64,000 bases of DNA, from assembly GCF_002307355.1 (NCBI RefSeq), contig NZ_CP017481.1, forward strand, positions 1,984,001 through 2,048,000, given 5' to 3'. A model generated the notes under the pieces. It saw nothing but the letters and a program-made list of their open reading frames with translations, was not told where the DNA came from and searched no databases. Shown piece after piece: positions 55,877 through 64,000 of the stretch (within the stretch, counting starts at the first letter, position 1; every line of letters starts with the position of its first letter). This stretch comes from Pectobacterium polaris. GTDB taxonomy: Bacteria > Pseudomonadota > Gammaproteobacteria > Enterobacterales > Enterobacteriaceae. The position numbers and the translations under genes are program-made.

Positions 55877-55890
55877 TGGTAACGCTTTCA
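55877..55890. promoter_or_regulatory. LacI-type operator-like site upstream of the galactan operon
   Basis: TGGTAACGCTTTCA has the CG-centred imperfect dyad of LacI/GalR-family operators and lies 320 bases before the operon. A candidate for the LacI-family regulator encoded at 62251-63288. Confidence 0.45.
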
Positions 55891-56104
55891 TTTTTGCGTA
55901 ATTCCACGGTGAAGGTGTGATTATGGTTAATATGAGCTGATTAACCTTTTTGAAGTGTCATTTTTTGTTTTATTTTCAATAAATTATGATGATTTTTGTT
56001 TTTGTTTTTATCATTTTTATTGGCTGGAATGGGCTTTATGGGAGGAAAATTTTCCTAAATTTTTTGTATTTAGATCGAATATTTCGTCATTTTTCTCCCT
56101 GTTG

Positions 56105-56120
56105 TGTGACCCGTATCACC
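56105..56120. promoter_or_regulatory. CRP-like site of the galactan operon
   Basis: TGTGA-CCCGTA-TCACC matches 9 of 10 core CRP positions, about 91-106 bases before the binding-protein start. Suggests catabolite control of galactan uptake. Confidence 0.7.
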
Positions 56121-56210
56121 GGATGAAAGAATGTAAGCGGTGTAACTCGTTGCTTCATTATGCAGTAACTCATATTCTCTCTTTACAAAAAGTAAAGAAG
56201 GACTGCTCTG

Positions 56211-57476
56211 ATGAAGATCAAGAATAAAGTATCTACCCTATTTGCAGTTTCATTCCTCACGCTGGGCTTATCGAGTCACAGCCTGGCTGCTGAAGTCACC
56301 GTGTGGGCCTGGGATCCTAACTTCAATGTCGCGGCAATGCATGAGGCATCGTCGATATATAAAAAAGCCGATCCAAGTTTTAGTCTGAAAGTGATCGACT
56401 CAGGTAAAGAAGATATTGAGCAGAAATTAAATACCATGTTGGCTTCAGGGGTTAAAAACTCGCTTCCTGATATTGTGCTTATTGAAGATTATAACGCTCA
56501 GAAATATCTTCAGGCTTATCCTGATTCGTTTATCCCGTTACAAGACGCCATCGATTATAGCCAGTTTGCACCTTATAAAACGAAAGTGATGACGGTAGGG
56601 GATAAGGTATACGGCGTTCCTTTTGATTCCGGCGTGGCAGGAATGTTCTATCGACTCGATTATCTGGAAGCTGCCGGATATAAAGAGAGCGATATGGTGA
56701 ATATTACCTGGGATAAATATATTGAGATCGGCAAGCAGGTAAAAGCGAAAACCGGTGTTGATATGCTGACCTACGATATGAACGATGTGGTTCTTCCCCA
56801 TATTATGATGCAGTCCGGCGGAGAATGGTTCTTCGATAATCAAGGACAACTTAATCTCACTAAAAACGATGCGCTGAAAGAAACGTTAAAAACGATTAAA
56901 GCGATTAACGACGCGAAAATTGTGCGACCTATCTCTGGCTGGTCGAGTTTTGTGGGGAGTTTTAATGCCGGAAAATCGGCGAGTGTAGTTTCTGGTGTAT
57001 GGGTGATTGGCTCAATTAAAAGTGCTGAAGATCAGAAAGGAAAATGGCGTGTTGCGCCGATCCCACGGCTGAACCTCGATAAAGCGGTACATGCTTCCAA
57101 TCAGGGAGGATCGAGCTGGTATGTCTTAAAAGGTGGCAAAAATACTAAACAGGCGATTGAATTTTTGCAGAAAACCTTTGCGGCAGATAGCAATATGTAT
57201 CAAACCCTTTTGGTTGATCGCGGTGCGCTTGCGACCTTCCTTCCCGCCACGTCCGGCCCTGCTTATGCAGTAAAGGATCCGTTCTTTGGTGGTCAGCCCG
57301 TGTTTGCTGATTTCTCTAAATGGGTGACTGAAATTCCACAGGTTTCCTACGGTATGTATACCCAGGAAGTTGATAACGCCATTGCTGCTGAAATACCTGC
57401 ATTACTGAAAGGCGATTCTGTTGATGACGTTTTAAAACGCGCCGAAGCCACATTAAAAAATCAGATTATGCAGTAG
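56211..57476 (+). CDS. ganE: galacto-oligosaccharide ABC transporter, binding protein
   Basis: The 421-residue periplasmic solute-binding protein of the MalE type has a signal peptide (to about residue 26, SHSLAAEVTVW) and family-1 patterns (DPNFNVAAMHEASSIYKKAD, INKDGK-like LPDIVLIEDYNAQKYL, GVPFDSGVAGMFYRLDYLEA). First gene of the operon, with a CRP-like site upstream. The galactan substrate is inferred from the GH53 enzyme gene at the operon end and from the related gan locus of Dickeya. Confidence 0.85.
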   Translation: MKIKNKVSTLFAVSFLTLGLSSHSLAAEVTVWAWDPNFNVAAMHEASSIYKKADPSFSLKVIDSGKEDIEQKLNTMLASGVKNSLPDIVLIEDYNAQKYLQAYPDSFIPLQDAIDYSQFAPYKTKVMTVGDKVYGVPFDSGVAGMFYRLDYLEAAGYKESDMVNITWDKYIEIGKQVKAKTGVDMLTYDMNDVVLPHIMMQSGGEWFFDNQGQLNLTKNDALKETLKTIKAINDAKIVRPISGWSSFVGSFNAGKSASVVSGVWVIGSIKSAEDQKGKWRVAPIPRLNLDKAVHASNQGGSSWYVLKGGKNTKQAIEFLQKTFAADSNMYQTLLVDRGALATFLPATSGPAYAVKDPFFGGQPVFADFSKWVTEIPQVSYGMYTQEVDNAIAAEIPALLKGDSVDDVLKRAEATLKNQIMQ

Positions 57477-57485
57477 CGAGTGTGA

Positions 57486-57510
57486 GCTTGAGGGCGGTAA
57501 GTCCTCAAGC
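57486..57510 (+). other. intercistronic hairpin between ganE and ganF
   Basis: GCTTGAGG and CCTCAAGC form a perfect 8-bp stem 10 bases past the ganE stop without a T-run. Such hairpins after binding-protein genes usually stabilise the upstream mRNA and lower permease expression. Confidence 0.65.
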
Positions 57511-57539
57511 ACTTCTCTCCAGAAATCGATGGTGTGATA

Positions 57540-58421
57540 ATGATGTATAAACCTAAAATGAATAGGCTTTATAACATCAACGGCTGGGCTTTTGTCGCTA
57601 CGGCTGTTGGGTTGATTGCCTTAATGACGATATACCCTATTTTCAAATCACTTTGGCTCTCTTTTCAGTCTGGCCGTGGTGTGGTGACACAATTTGTTGG
57701 CCTGGGAAATATCATTCGTTTATTCAGCGATCCTATGTTCAAAACGGCGCTTTGGAACACATTAACCTTTTTGGTTATCCAGGTGCCTATTATGATTTTT
57801 CTCTCATTAGCGATTTCTTCTTGCCTGAATTCATCTCAGCTTAAATATCGCCAATGGTTCAGAATTGCCATCTTTTTGCCTTGTGTGACCTCACTGGTGG
57901 CCTACTCTATTCTCTTTAAGAGTATGTTTGAACTGGATGGTGTCATTAACTCATTCTTGATGTTTATTCATGTCATTGACGATCCCATTCCGTGGCTATC
58001 CGATCCTTTCTGGGCCAAGGTGACGGTTATTATTGCAATCACCTGGCGTTGGACGGGATATAACATGATATTTTATCTTTCTGCTATGCAGAATATTGAT
58101 AAATCAATTTATGAGGCGGCCCGAGTTGATGGCGTCAGCCCAATTAAGCAGTTTTTCTTCATCACAATACCCTTATTGAAACCGGTTATTCTTTTTACCA
58201 GTGTGACATCAACTATTGGCACATTACAGCTGTTTGATGAAGTCATGAATATCACGAATGGTGGTCCGGCAAATGCGACGCTGACGTTATCGCTTTATAT
58301 TTATAATTTGTCATTCAAGTTTGTGCCGAACTTTGGCTATGCGGCAACGGTTTCATACGTGATTGTTGTTTTTTCAGCAATACTTGCGCTGATTCAGTTT
58401 AAAGCAGCACGGAAGGGATAA
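57540..58421 (+). CDS. ganF: galacto-oligosaccharide ABC transporter permease
   Basis: The MalF-type permease of about 293 residues starts at one of two adjacent ATGs (57540 or 57543), without a strong ribosome site. Six membrane helices. The EAA loop is intact (YEAARVDGVSPIKQFFFITI), where the ATPase docks. Spacing to the next permease gene is one base. Confidence 0.85.
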   Translation: MMYKPKMNRLYNINGWAFVATAVGLIALMTIYPIFKSLWLSFQSGRGVVTQFVGLGNIIRLFSDPMFKTALWNTLTFLVIQVPIMIFLSLAISSCLNSSQLKYRQWFRIAIFLPCVTSLVAYSILFKSMFELDGVINSFLMFIHVIDDPIPWLSDPFWAKVTVIIAITWRWTGYNMIFYLSAMQNIDKSIYEAARVDGVSPIKQFFFITIPLLKPVILFTSVTSTIGTLQLFDEVMNITNGGPANATLTLSLYIYNLSFKFVPNFGYAATVSYVIVVFSAILALIQFKAARKG

Positions 58422-58422
58422 T

Positions 58423-59235
58423 ATGAGAAAAAGTAAAATTAACAGCATACTGATGCATATTTTTCTTGTGCTGATGAGCATTTTCTCGCTTTTCCCATTC
58501 TATTGGATGGTGGTATCGAGCACGAATAGCACCAGCCAAATCAACATGGGTAAATTCACGTTTGGCGATCAGCTATTGGTCAACTTTACCAATCTGACGA
58601 GTCAGGTGGATCTGGCATTGGTATTTTGGAATACCTCAAAAATTGCGTTGATCAGCACGGTATCGACGCTGGTGGTGTGCTCTATCGCGGGTTATGCCTT
58701 TGAGATTTATTCCAGTAAGAATCGTGAGCGTGTCTATGTTGCGCTATTAACGACGATGATGATCCCGTTTGCGGCATTAATGATCCCGCTTTTCACCATG
58801 TTTGGTAAGGCTGGCTTACTGGATACGCATTTTGCCGTTGTCATGCCGACGGTGGCAGGCGCATTTATTATTTTCTACTTTAGGCAATGTACGAAAACGT
58901 TTCCGAGAGAGTTGATCGACGCTGCGCGCGTGGAAAGCGTCGCGGAGTGGAAAATTTTTCTATATGTCTACGTGCCGATTATGCGAGCCAGCTATTCCGC
59001 TGCGTTTATCATTGTGTTTATGACGTCATGGAATGCTTTTCTCTGGCCGCTTATTGTCCTTCAGTCTAATGAATTAAAGACGATTAATCTGGTGTTATCC
59101 AGCTTTGCTTCTGCCTATTCTCCAGACTTCGGGCTTATTATGGTAGGAACAGTCATCTCTACTCTTCCTAGCTTACTTATCTTCTTCGCCATGCAAAAGC
59201 AATTTATCGCAAGTATGACGGGCGCAGTGAAGTAA
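58423..59235 (+). CDS. ganG: galacto-oligosaccharide ABC transporter permease
   Basis: The 270-residue MalG-type permease has six helices. The EAA-type loop is IDAARVESVAEWKIFLYVYV, preceded by YFRQCTKTFPRE. The start follows the ganF stop as TAATATG. Confidence 0.85.
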   Translation: MRKSKINSILMHIFLVLMSIFSLFPFYWMVVSSTNSTSQINMGKFTFGDQLLVNFTNLTSQVDLALVFWNTSKIALISTVSTLVVCSIAGYAFEIYSSKNRERVYVALLTTMMIPFAALMIPLFTMFGKAGLLDTHFAVVMPTVAGAFIIFYFRQCTKTFPRELIDAARVESVAEWKIFLYVYVPIMRASYSAAFIIVFMTSWNAFLWPLIVLQSNELKTINLVLSSFASAYSPDFGLIMVGTVISTLPSLLIFFAMQKQFIASMTGAVK

Positions 59236-59271
59236 TGCGCGCGCAATGGCAAATTAAGTTTGAGGTTCAAC

Positions 59272-60357
59272 ATGGCTGATATTTTATTAAAAAATATAGT
59301 GAAGCGTTACGATAAGACTGAAACAATCCATCGTATTAATCTTGAGATTAATTCAGGCGAATTTGTTGTCTTTGTCGGCCCGTCGGGGTGTGGTAAATCG
59401 ACGTTGCTGAGAATGATCGCTGGATTGGAAGAGATCACGGATGGCGAAATTCATATTGATAACCGTTTAGTTAACCATTTTGATCCCGCAGAGCGGGGGA
59501 TTGCGATGGTGTTCCAGTCTTACGCGCTGTACCCGCATATGACGGTGGCTGAAAATATGGGATTTGGGTTGAGAATGAACGGGCACCCCAAAGCTGAAGT
59601 CGAAAAAATGGTGCGCAAGGCCGCGATGACGCTCCAGCTAGAAGCCTTGTTAGACCGCACACCGAAACAGCTGTCTGGCGGTCAGCGGCAGCGCGTTGCG
59701 ATTGGGCGGGCAATTGTGCGCGATCCTAAAGTGTTCTTATTCGATGAGCCCTTATCGAACCTCGATGCCGAATTACGCGTGGAAATGCGTTTACAGATTG
59801 CCCGGCTTCATCAGGAAATGCGTAACACCATGGTTTATGTGACGCACGATCAAGTAGAAGCGATGACGCTGGCGGATAAAATTGTGGTGTTAAACAAGGG
59901 ATATATTGAACAGGTTGGGACACCGATGGCGCTCTACCATAAGCCAGAAAATCTTTTTGTCGCTGGTTTTATCGGTTCGCCGAATATGAACTTTTTACCT
60001 GGCGAAGTGCTACAGGTTGAAGGGAATAACGTGAGTATCCTGATCAATAAGCTCAATACACTTTCCGTTAATCTTGCTAACCACGGATTGCACACCGATC
60101 AGAAAATTACCGTGGGTATTCGCCCTGAACACCTGAGTATTGACCCGAATGGCGGGGACGTCAGCTTGTCGATCAATAGTGAGGTCACTGAAAGGTTGGG
60201 TAATGCGACCTATATTTTTGGTGCGTATTCTGGCGTTAATAATTTTAAGGTTCACTTATCGGGTGACAATAGTATTGTGCCTTACTCCACGATTCCGCTG
60301 ACGTGCCGTAGTGAACATCTGCATTTTTTTGATGAAAATGGAAAGCGGATTGATTAA
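59272..60357 (+). CDS. ganK: sugar ABC transporter ATP-binding protein (MsmX/UgpC/MalK type)
   Basis: The ATG at 59272 has GAGG seven bases before it; the frame from 59260 starts at a TTG within that ribosome site. The 361-residue ATPase has Walker [10 protein letters not shown], signature [15 protein letters not shown], Walker [14 protein letters not shown] and a C-terminal OB/TOBE domain ([20 protein letters not shown]). It powers uptake through the two permeases. A stem (AGCAGCC/GGCTGCT) lies at about 60394-60421, between it and the galactanase gene. Confidence 0.9.
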   Translation: MADILLKNIVKRYDKTETIHRINLEINSGEFVVFVGPSGCGKSTLLRMIAGLEEITDGEIHIDNRLVNHFDPAERGIAMVFQSYALYPHMTVAENMGFGLRMNGHPKAEVEKMVRKAAMTLQLEALLDRTPKQLSGGQRQRVAIGRAIVRDPKVFLFDEPLSNLDAELRVEMRLQIARLHQEMRNTMVYVTHDQVEAMTLADKIVVLNKGYIEQVGTPMALYHKPENLFVAGFIGSPNMNFLPGEVLQVEGNNVSILINKLNTLSVNLANHGLHTDQKITVGIRPEHLSIDPNGGDVSLSINSEVTERLGNATYIFGAYSGVNNFKVHLSGDNSIVPYSTIPLTCRSEHLHFFDENGKRID

Positions 60358-60531
60358 CAACGAATAAAATAGAAAAAGTAAGAGAGTTAATTGAGCAGCC
60401 TGTCATATTCATGTTGGCTGCTTATTCTATTAAACGATATTCACTTTTATAAATAGTGCCTTGTTTTTTATTCTGTCCCAGATCGTTACGTGATAAATAC
60501 CATTTAAGAGCATCGCCTCAAGGAGAAATGA

Positions 60532-62055
60532 ATGAAAAAGAATAATTATTCAGGAATCATCTCTGTATTGTTAATGCTGTTTATAGGGTTTATGTCAGCC
60601 AATCTGGCGAAAGCGGCGCAGCCGTTTGCTTATGGCGCGGATATTGGCTGGGTAAAGCAATTGGAAGATCGAGGGGTAACCTGGCGTGATGATGCAGGAA
60701 CGCCGCGCGATGTATTACAGATATTGCGCGATCACGGCATAAACGCTGTACGGTTACGCATTTTCGTTAATCCCGACCCCAGTGCGCTATGGCATAAAGA
60801 TAATACGACCTGGACGATGCTTGGCTATACGGATAAAACCCGCGTGGTGGATGCCGCGCAGCGCGCCAAAGCGATGGGAATGCGCGTCATGGTGGATTTC
60901 CACTACAGTGATGTTTTCGCGGATCCGGGTCATCAAATAAAGCCAGCTGCGTGGGCGAACTACAATCTGAGCCAATTAACGACGGCCGTTTATAATCACA
61001 CTCATGAGGTGATGACTGCGTTGATATCCGCAGGCGTGACGCCGGAATGGGTGCAGGTTGGTAACGAAATGAACCCGGGAATTTTACTCCCGGAAGGCAG
61101 TACCAGCCGGTTTGCCAATTTAACGCAGCTACTGAATGCGGGTTATGATGCGGTTAAAGCGGTCAGCCCTTCTTCTAAGGTGATCAGCCATCTGGCGCAT
61201 GGGAATAATAATTCAAACGCTCGCTGGTTTTTTGACAATTTCCTCACCACGCACGGTGGGAAAACCGATGTGATTGGCTTTTCATTCTATCCCTACTGGG
61301 AAGGAAAAAACTATTGGGAGCTCACTGGCGCACTGGCGAGCAACCTCAATGATATGGCGAGCCGATATGGTAAGGAAGTCATGGTCGTTGAAGTCGGCGG
61401 TTTGGAAACTAACCCAACAGACAGTTACTGGACGATTAGGGATACGATTAATCTTGTTAAAGCAGTGCCGGGAAATAAAGGGATCGGGGTTTTTTATTGG
61501 GAACCTGCGGGTAATGCAAAGGTGTTACCGGATGGCTACGCGTTAGGCGCGACAACGCAAGTTTCAACCAATGTATTGCAATTTACCCGAGCACTGGACG
61601 CGTTTGCCGAATCACAAATCAATTTTATTAACGGAACCCGCTATAAGATCGCTAATCGACAGAGTGGTAAGTCACTGAATGTCGTGAGCGGTTCACGCGA
61701 AGATGGCGCATGGATTGAACAATACACTGACGGCAACTGGGACAGTCAGCGTTTTTATTTTAACGCGATTGGCAATGGTTACTTCAATCTGGTGAATGTG
61801 AATAGCGGAAAATACATTGATGTTAATTTCAGTGCCAATGAGGATGGTGCGCAAATTCTCCAAATGTATAACACCGGCCATTTTAGCCAGCAATGGCTGA
61901 TTTTGGATGCTGGCGATGGCTATTATAAAATCATGAATAGGAACAGTGGGAAGCTCTTGGATGTTAACAGCCGTTCAATAGAGAACGGGGCATCCGGTAT
62001 TCAATGGCATGATAATGGGGGATGGAATCAGCTGTGGAAAATAACCGCTAATTGA
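60532..62055 (+). CDS. secreted endo-beta-1,4-galactanase (GH53) with C-terminal ricin-type module
   Basis: The 507-residue enzyme has a signal peptide (to about residue 29) and AAGGAG before the start. The GH53 domain covers about residues 30-355. Acid/base Glu179 is in VQVGNEMNPG and nucleophile Glu287 in VMVVEVGG; FAYGADIGWVKQLEDRG is the typical start. Residues about 366-507 form a ricin-B-like beta-trefoil with three repeats (IANRQSGKSLNVVSGS, LVNVNSGKYIDVNFS, IMNRNSGKLLDVNSRS), probably carbohydrate binding. It splits pectic galactan into oligosaccharides for the upstream transporter. Naming differs between Dickeya and Bacillus, so no symbol is given. Confidence 0.92.
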   Translation: MKKNNYSGIISVLLMLFIGFMSANLAKAAQPFAYGADIGWVKQLEDRGVTWRDDAGTPRDVLQILRDHGINAVRLRIFVNPDPSALWHKDNTTWTMLGYTDKTRVVDAAQRAKAMGMRVMVDFHYSDVFADPGHQIKPAAWANYNLSQLTTAVYNHTHEVMTALISAGVTPEWVQVGNEMNPGILLPEGSTSRFANLTQLLNAGYDAVKAVSPSSKVISHLAHGNNNSNARWFFDNFLTTHGGKTDVIGFSFYPYWEGKNYWELTGALASNLNDMASRYGKEVMVVEVGGLETNPTDSYWTIRDTINLVKAVPGNKGIGVFYWEPAGNAKVLPDGYALGATTQVSTNVLQFTRALDAFAESQINFINGTRYKIANRQSGKSLNVVSGSREDGAWIEQYTDGNWDSQRFYFNAIGNGYFNLVNVNSGKYIDVNFSANEDGAQILQMYNTGHFSQQWLILDAGDGYYKIMNRNSGKLLDVNSRSIENGASGIQWHDNGGWNQLWKITAN

Positions 62056-62092
62056 TGCTCTCTGGCCGCGTAGCTTGCTTACGTGGCCGCTT

Positions 62093-62219
62093 TATACCCG
62101 TCATACTTCAAGCTGCTTGTGCGTTGGCTGCCCTTACTCACCCCAGTCACTTACTTGTGTAAGCTCCTGGGGATTCGCTCGGTTGCCGCCTTCACGCAAC
62201 TCGAATTATTTAGGGTATA
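62093..62219. repeat. ERIC element (complete)
   Basis: A full 127-bp element begins TATACCCGTCATACTTCAAG and includes the core arms CTCACCCCAGTCACTTACTT and AAGCTCCTGGGGATTCGCTC, close to the ERIC consensus. It lies between the galactanase and regulator genes and probably forms the shared 3' end structure. Confidence 0.92.
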
Positions 62220-62250
62220 TTTGTAAGGGTAGGGAAGATAAGGGAACGTA

Positions 62251-63288
62251 TTATAGAAGGGCATCGTTGAGCGTGAAGCTTTCGCGCCACACCATCTCAT
62301 AACCAATCTGTACGTGTTTCTTATAATAGCGTCCTGCCACCAGCTCTAAAAACAGATCGACGGCGGCTTCGCCCATTTCAGTGGGGTAAAGTCGCATTGT
62401 GGTCAAACTGGGATTGAGATGTTGTGCTGTGGGGATGTCATTCATCCCAATCACTTTTATTTGCCTCGGAATGGAAATACCTTTCTCTTGAATCGCCCGG
62501 TACACGCCAATAGCGATAATGTCTGTCGCCGCGAACACCACATCAGGCCACTCTTTTTGTTGCAGCAACTCATTCATCGCCTGATAGCCGGACTCAATAC
62601 AGAATAACTGACTGACCTTGCATCGCGACTCGTCATAGATACCGTGTTTTTGCGTTATCTCCTGAAAGACATGCAATCGGCTCTCATTGTTTCCTATAAA
62701 TGCGGGGCGCTGAGCACCGCTATTCACAATGTAATGTAATACTTCGCGCGCAGCCGCTTCCCGATCAAAAAGCACGGCGTCACATTGTTTATCGAGGGGG
62801 GCAGAATCGATAAAAATCAGGTTTTTATTTAATGAAGAGATTAAGGCGATATCGTTATCGCTAAAGTGACCTACGCAAATGATCGCCTGCGCCTGAGATA
62901 AAGTATGGCTATTGGATGATAAATTTGTGGTGAATAGATTGCGTAACGAAATATTAAAATGGTGGCAGCGGTTTTCAATGCCAATACGCATTGCGGTGAA
63001 ATAAGGGTCGTTGAGTTCTTCTGAGGGCGTAAGAAAGTGGACGACGGCGAGATTTAATAAATTGTCATTATCCATTTTGAAATGAGAGCGGACAACGAGC
63101 GAGTTCTCTAACTTTTTTTTCTGCTGCTTACGTTGTGTCGGCGATAAATATGCCAGCTCATGGGCAATTTTCTTGATGAGTTGGCGCTTTTCTTTGGTTA
63201 TGGACAGACTGGGGTCGTTATTAAGTACGCGAGAAACGGTTGAGGCTGCCACACCGGCTTTTTGAGCGATATCTGTAATCGTGGCCAC
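62251..63288 (-). CDS. ganR: LacI-family regulator, probable galactan operon repressor
   Basis: The 345-residue regulator has the LacI helix-turn-helix (ITDIAQKAGVAASTVSRVLN), a hinge region and a periplasmic-binding-like effector domain (FAATDIIAIGVYRAIQEKGI, PRQIKVIGMNDIPTAQHLNP). It is convergent with the galactan operon and in the position of GanR in related loci. Target and inducer are inferred. Confidence 0.8.
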   Translation of the reverse strand: MATITDIAQKAGVAASTVSRVLNNDPSLSITKEKRQLIKKIAHELAYLSPTQRKQQKKKLENSLVVRSHFKMDNDNLLNLAVVHFLTPSEELNDPYFTAMRIGIENRCHHFNISLRNLFTTNLSSNSHTLSQAQAIICVGHFSDNDIALISSLNKNLIFIDSAPLDKQCDAVLFDREAAAREVLHYIVNSGAQRPAFIGNNESRLHVFQEITQKHGIYDESRCKVSQLFCIESGYQAMNELLQQKEWPDVVFAATDIIAIGVYRAIQEKGISIPRQIKVIGMNDIPTAQHLNPSLTTMRLYPTEMGEAAVDLFLELVAGRYYKKHVQIGYEMVWRESFTLNDALL

Positions 63289-63438
63289 AAAAAATTTTCC
63301 AAAACTTTTCTATGAGACTGATATTAGCTAATGATTAATTCATTTAAAATACACACTATTCAAAAATACGATGAAGCCTTCAGAAATGCGACGGGTTCAC
63401 TAACCCGACGCGATATAACTGACGGCACCTACGCTCGA

Positions 63439-64000
63439 TCACAACACCGTTGAGAAAAAGGCCTGCGTGCGGCGGTTTTGCGGTGCGTCCAGAACCTGTC
63501 TGGCTGGGCCGGTTTCGATAATTCTACCGTTTTCCATAAATACGATGTTATCGGCGATCTCACGAGCGAAGCCGATCTCGTGTGTGACGATGACCATCGT
63601 GATACCTGAATGTGCCAACTTTTTGATCACCTGAAGTACTTCTCCCACCAGCTCAGGGTCTAGCGCGGAAGTGGGTTCATCAAAGAGCATCACCTGCGGG
63701 TTCATGGCGAGGGCGCGGGCAATCGCCACGCGCTGCTGTTGGCCGCCGGAAAGCTGATGCGGCCAATCTTCGGCTTTTTCCACCAGCCCAACCTGTCGCA
63801 GCAGCGAATATGCCTGATCGATCACCTCCTGCCGAGGGCGTTTTTTGACGCGCAGCGGGGCATCACTCACGTTTTGCAGCACAGTGCGGTGAGGGAACAG
63901 GTTAAAGTGCTGAAATACCATCCCCATTTTGCTGCGCTGGGCAGCGATCTGTTTATCACTCAATTCATAGAGTCGCAGGCCTTTCTGCCGATACCCGACC
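63439..64000 (-). CDS. amino acid ABC transporter ATP-binding protein, C-terminal part
   Basis: The frame runs off the right edge; about 187 C-terminal residues are present. Q-loop region MGMVFQHFNLFPHRTVLQNV, signature LSGGQQQRVAIARALAM, Walker B VMLFDEPTSALDPE and the H-loop TMVIVTHEIGFAREIAD fit the polar amino acid (GlnQ/HisP-like) group. Walker A lies outside the window. Confidence 0.9.
   Translation of the reverse strand, partial: VGYRQKGLRLYELSDKQIAAQRSKMGMVFQHFNLFPHRTVLQNVSDAPLRVKKRPRQEVIDQAYSLLRQVGLVEKAEDWPHQLSGGQQQRVAIARALAMNPQVMLFDEPTSALDPELVGEVLQVIKKLAHSGITMVIVTHEIGFAREIADNIVFMENGRIIETGPARQVLDAPQNRRTQAFFSTVL

Overview
The window looks like a chromosomal segment of a soft-rot enterobacterium, most likely Pectobacterium. 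It carries enterobacterial housekeeping genes in familiar order (nadK/grpE back to back, recN, bamE, ratAB, smpB, ssrA with the ANDENYALAA tag), ERIC repeats, a KdgR-type operator, and plant cell-wall genes: a rhamnogalacturonate lyase and a galactan-uptake operon with a GH53 galactanase. The genus call is inference from gene content; no rRNA or tRNA gene is present.

Layout. 1-5.2 kb: the 3' part of an operon for an export or maturation machine: a TolC-like protein (cut by the left edge), a small HlyD adaptor, a membrane-anchored adaptor with a GAF-like N-terminus, and an M50 metallopeptidase-like membrane protein fused to another adaptor domain. No ABC ATPase is visible. 5.7-7.4 kb: rhiE. 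7.5-8.4 kb: an Rpn-family nuclease. 8.5-12.6 kb: acs-yjcH-actP acetate operon with an upstream CRP site. 13.5-18.5 kb: a small PAS-like protein, then a TonB-dependent siderophore receptor with a FecI/FecR-type regulatory pair and a Fur box. 18.7-23.7 kb: AI-2E family protein, a GPH sugar transporter under a KdgR-like box, a small membrane protein and a fructuronate-reductase-like enzyme. 24-32 kb: MetY-like enzyme, L,D-transpeptidase, nitrilase-family amidase, cytochrome b561, a 77-bp tandem repeat and nifJ. 32-37 kb: mixed single genes (LysR, GNAT, LysE, orphan solute-binding protein, unknown membrane protein).

37-43.6 kb is an AT-rich, decayed genomic island ending at the 3' end of ssrA. 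Working outward (leftward) from ssrA it holds: an STM2901-like/DUF1493 pair, an antitoxin whose partner toxin seems broken, a degenerate second copy of the ssrA 3' end with its flank, the C-terminal remnant of a P4-type integrase, a SIR2-HerA anti-phage cassette followed without a gap by a KTSC-domain gene, and an antitoxin followed by a clearly recognisable but broken PIN-domain toxin. This suggests at least two successive insertions at ssrA, followed by loss of mobility and of toxins while the defence genes stayed open.

43.6-50.9 kb is conserved core (ssrA, smpB, ratAB, bamE, recN with LexA boxes, nadK, grpE with a heat-shock promoter, mntH with a Fur box). 51-55.8 kb holds two unknown genes (one resembling domain III of EF-Tu), a tautomerase, an MFS transporter, gldA and nudK. 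56.2-63.3 kb is the galactan operon: binding protein, two permeases, ATPase and secreted galactanase with a ricin-type module, flanked by a LacI-family regulator. The right edge cuts an amino-acid ABC ATPase.

The best candidates for under-described biology are the ABC-less TolC/HlyD/M50 cluster, the SIR2-HerA-KTSC triplet, and the free-standing EF-Tu domain III-like protein.
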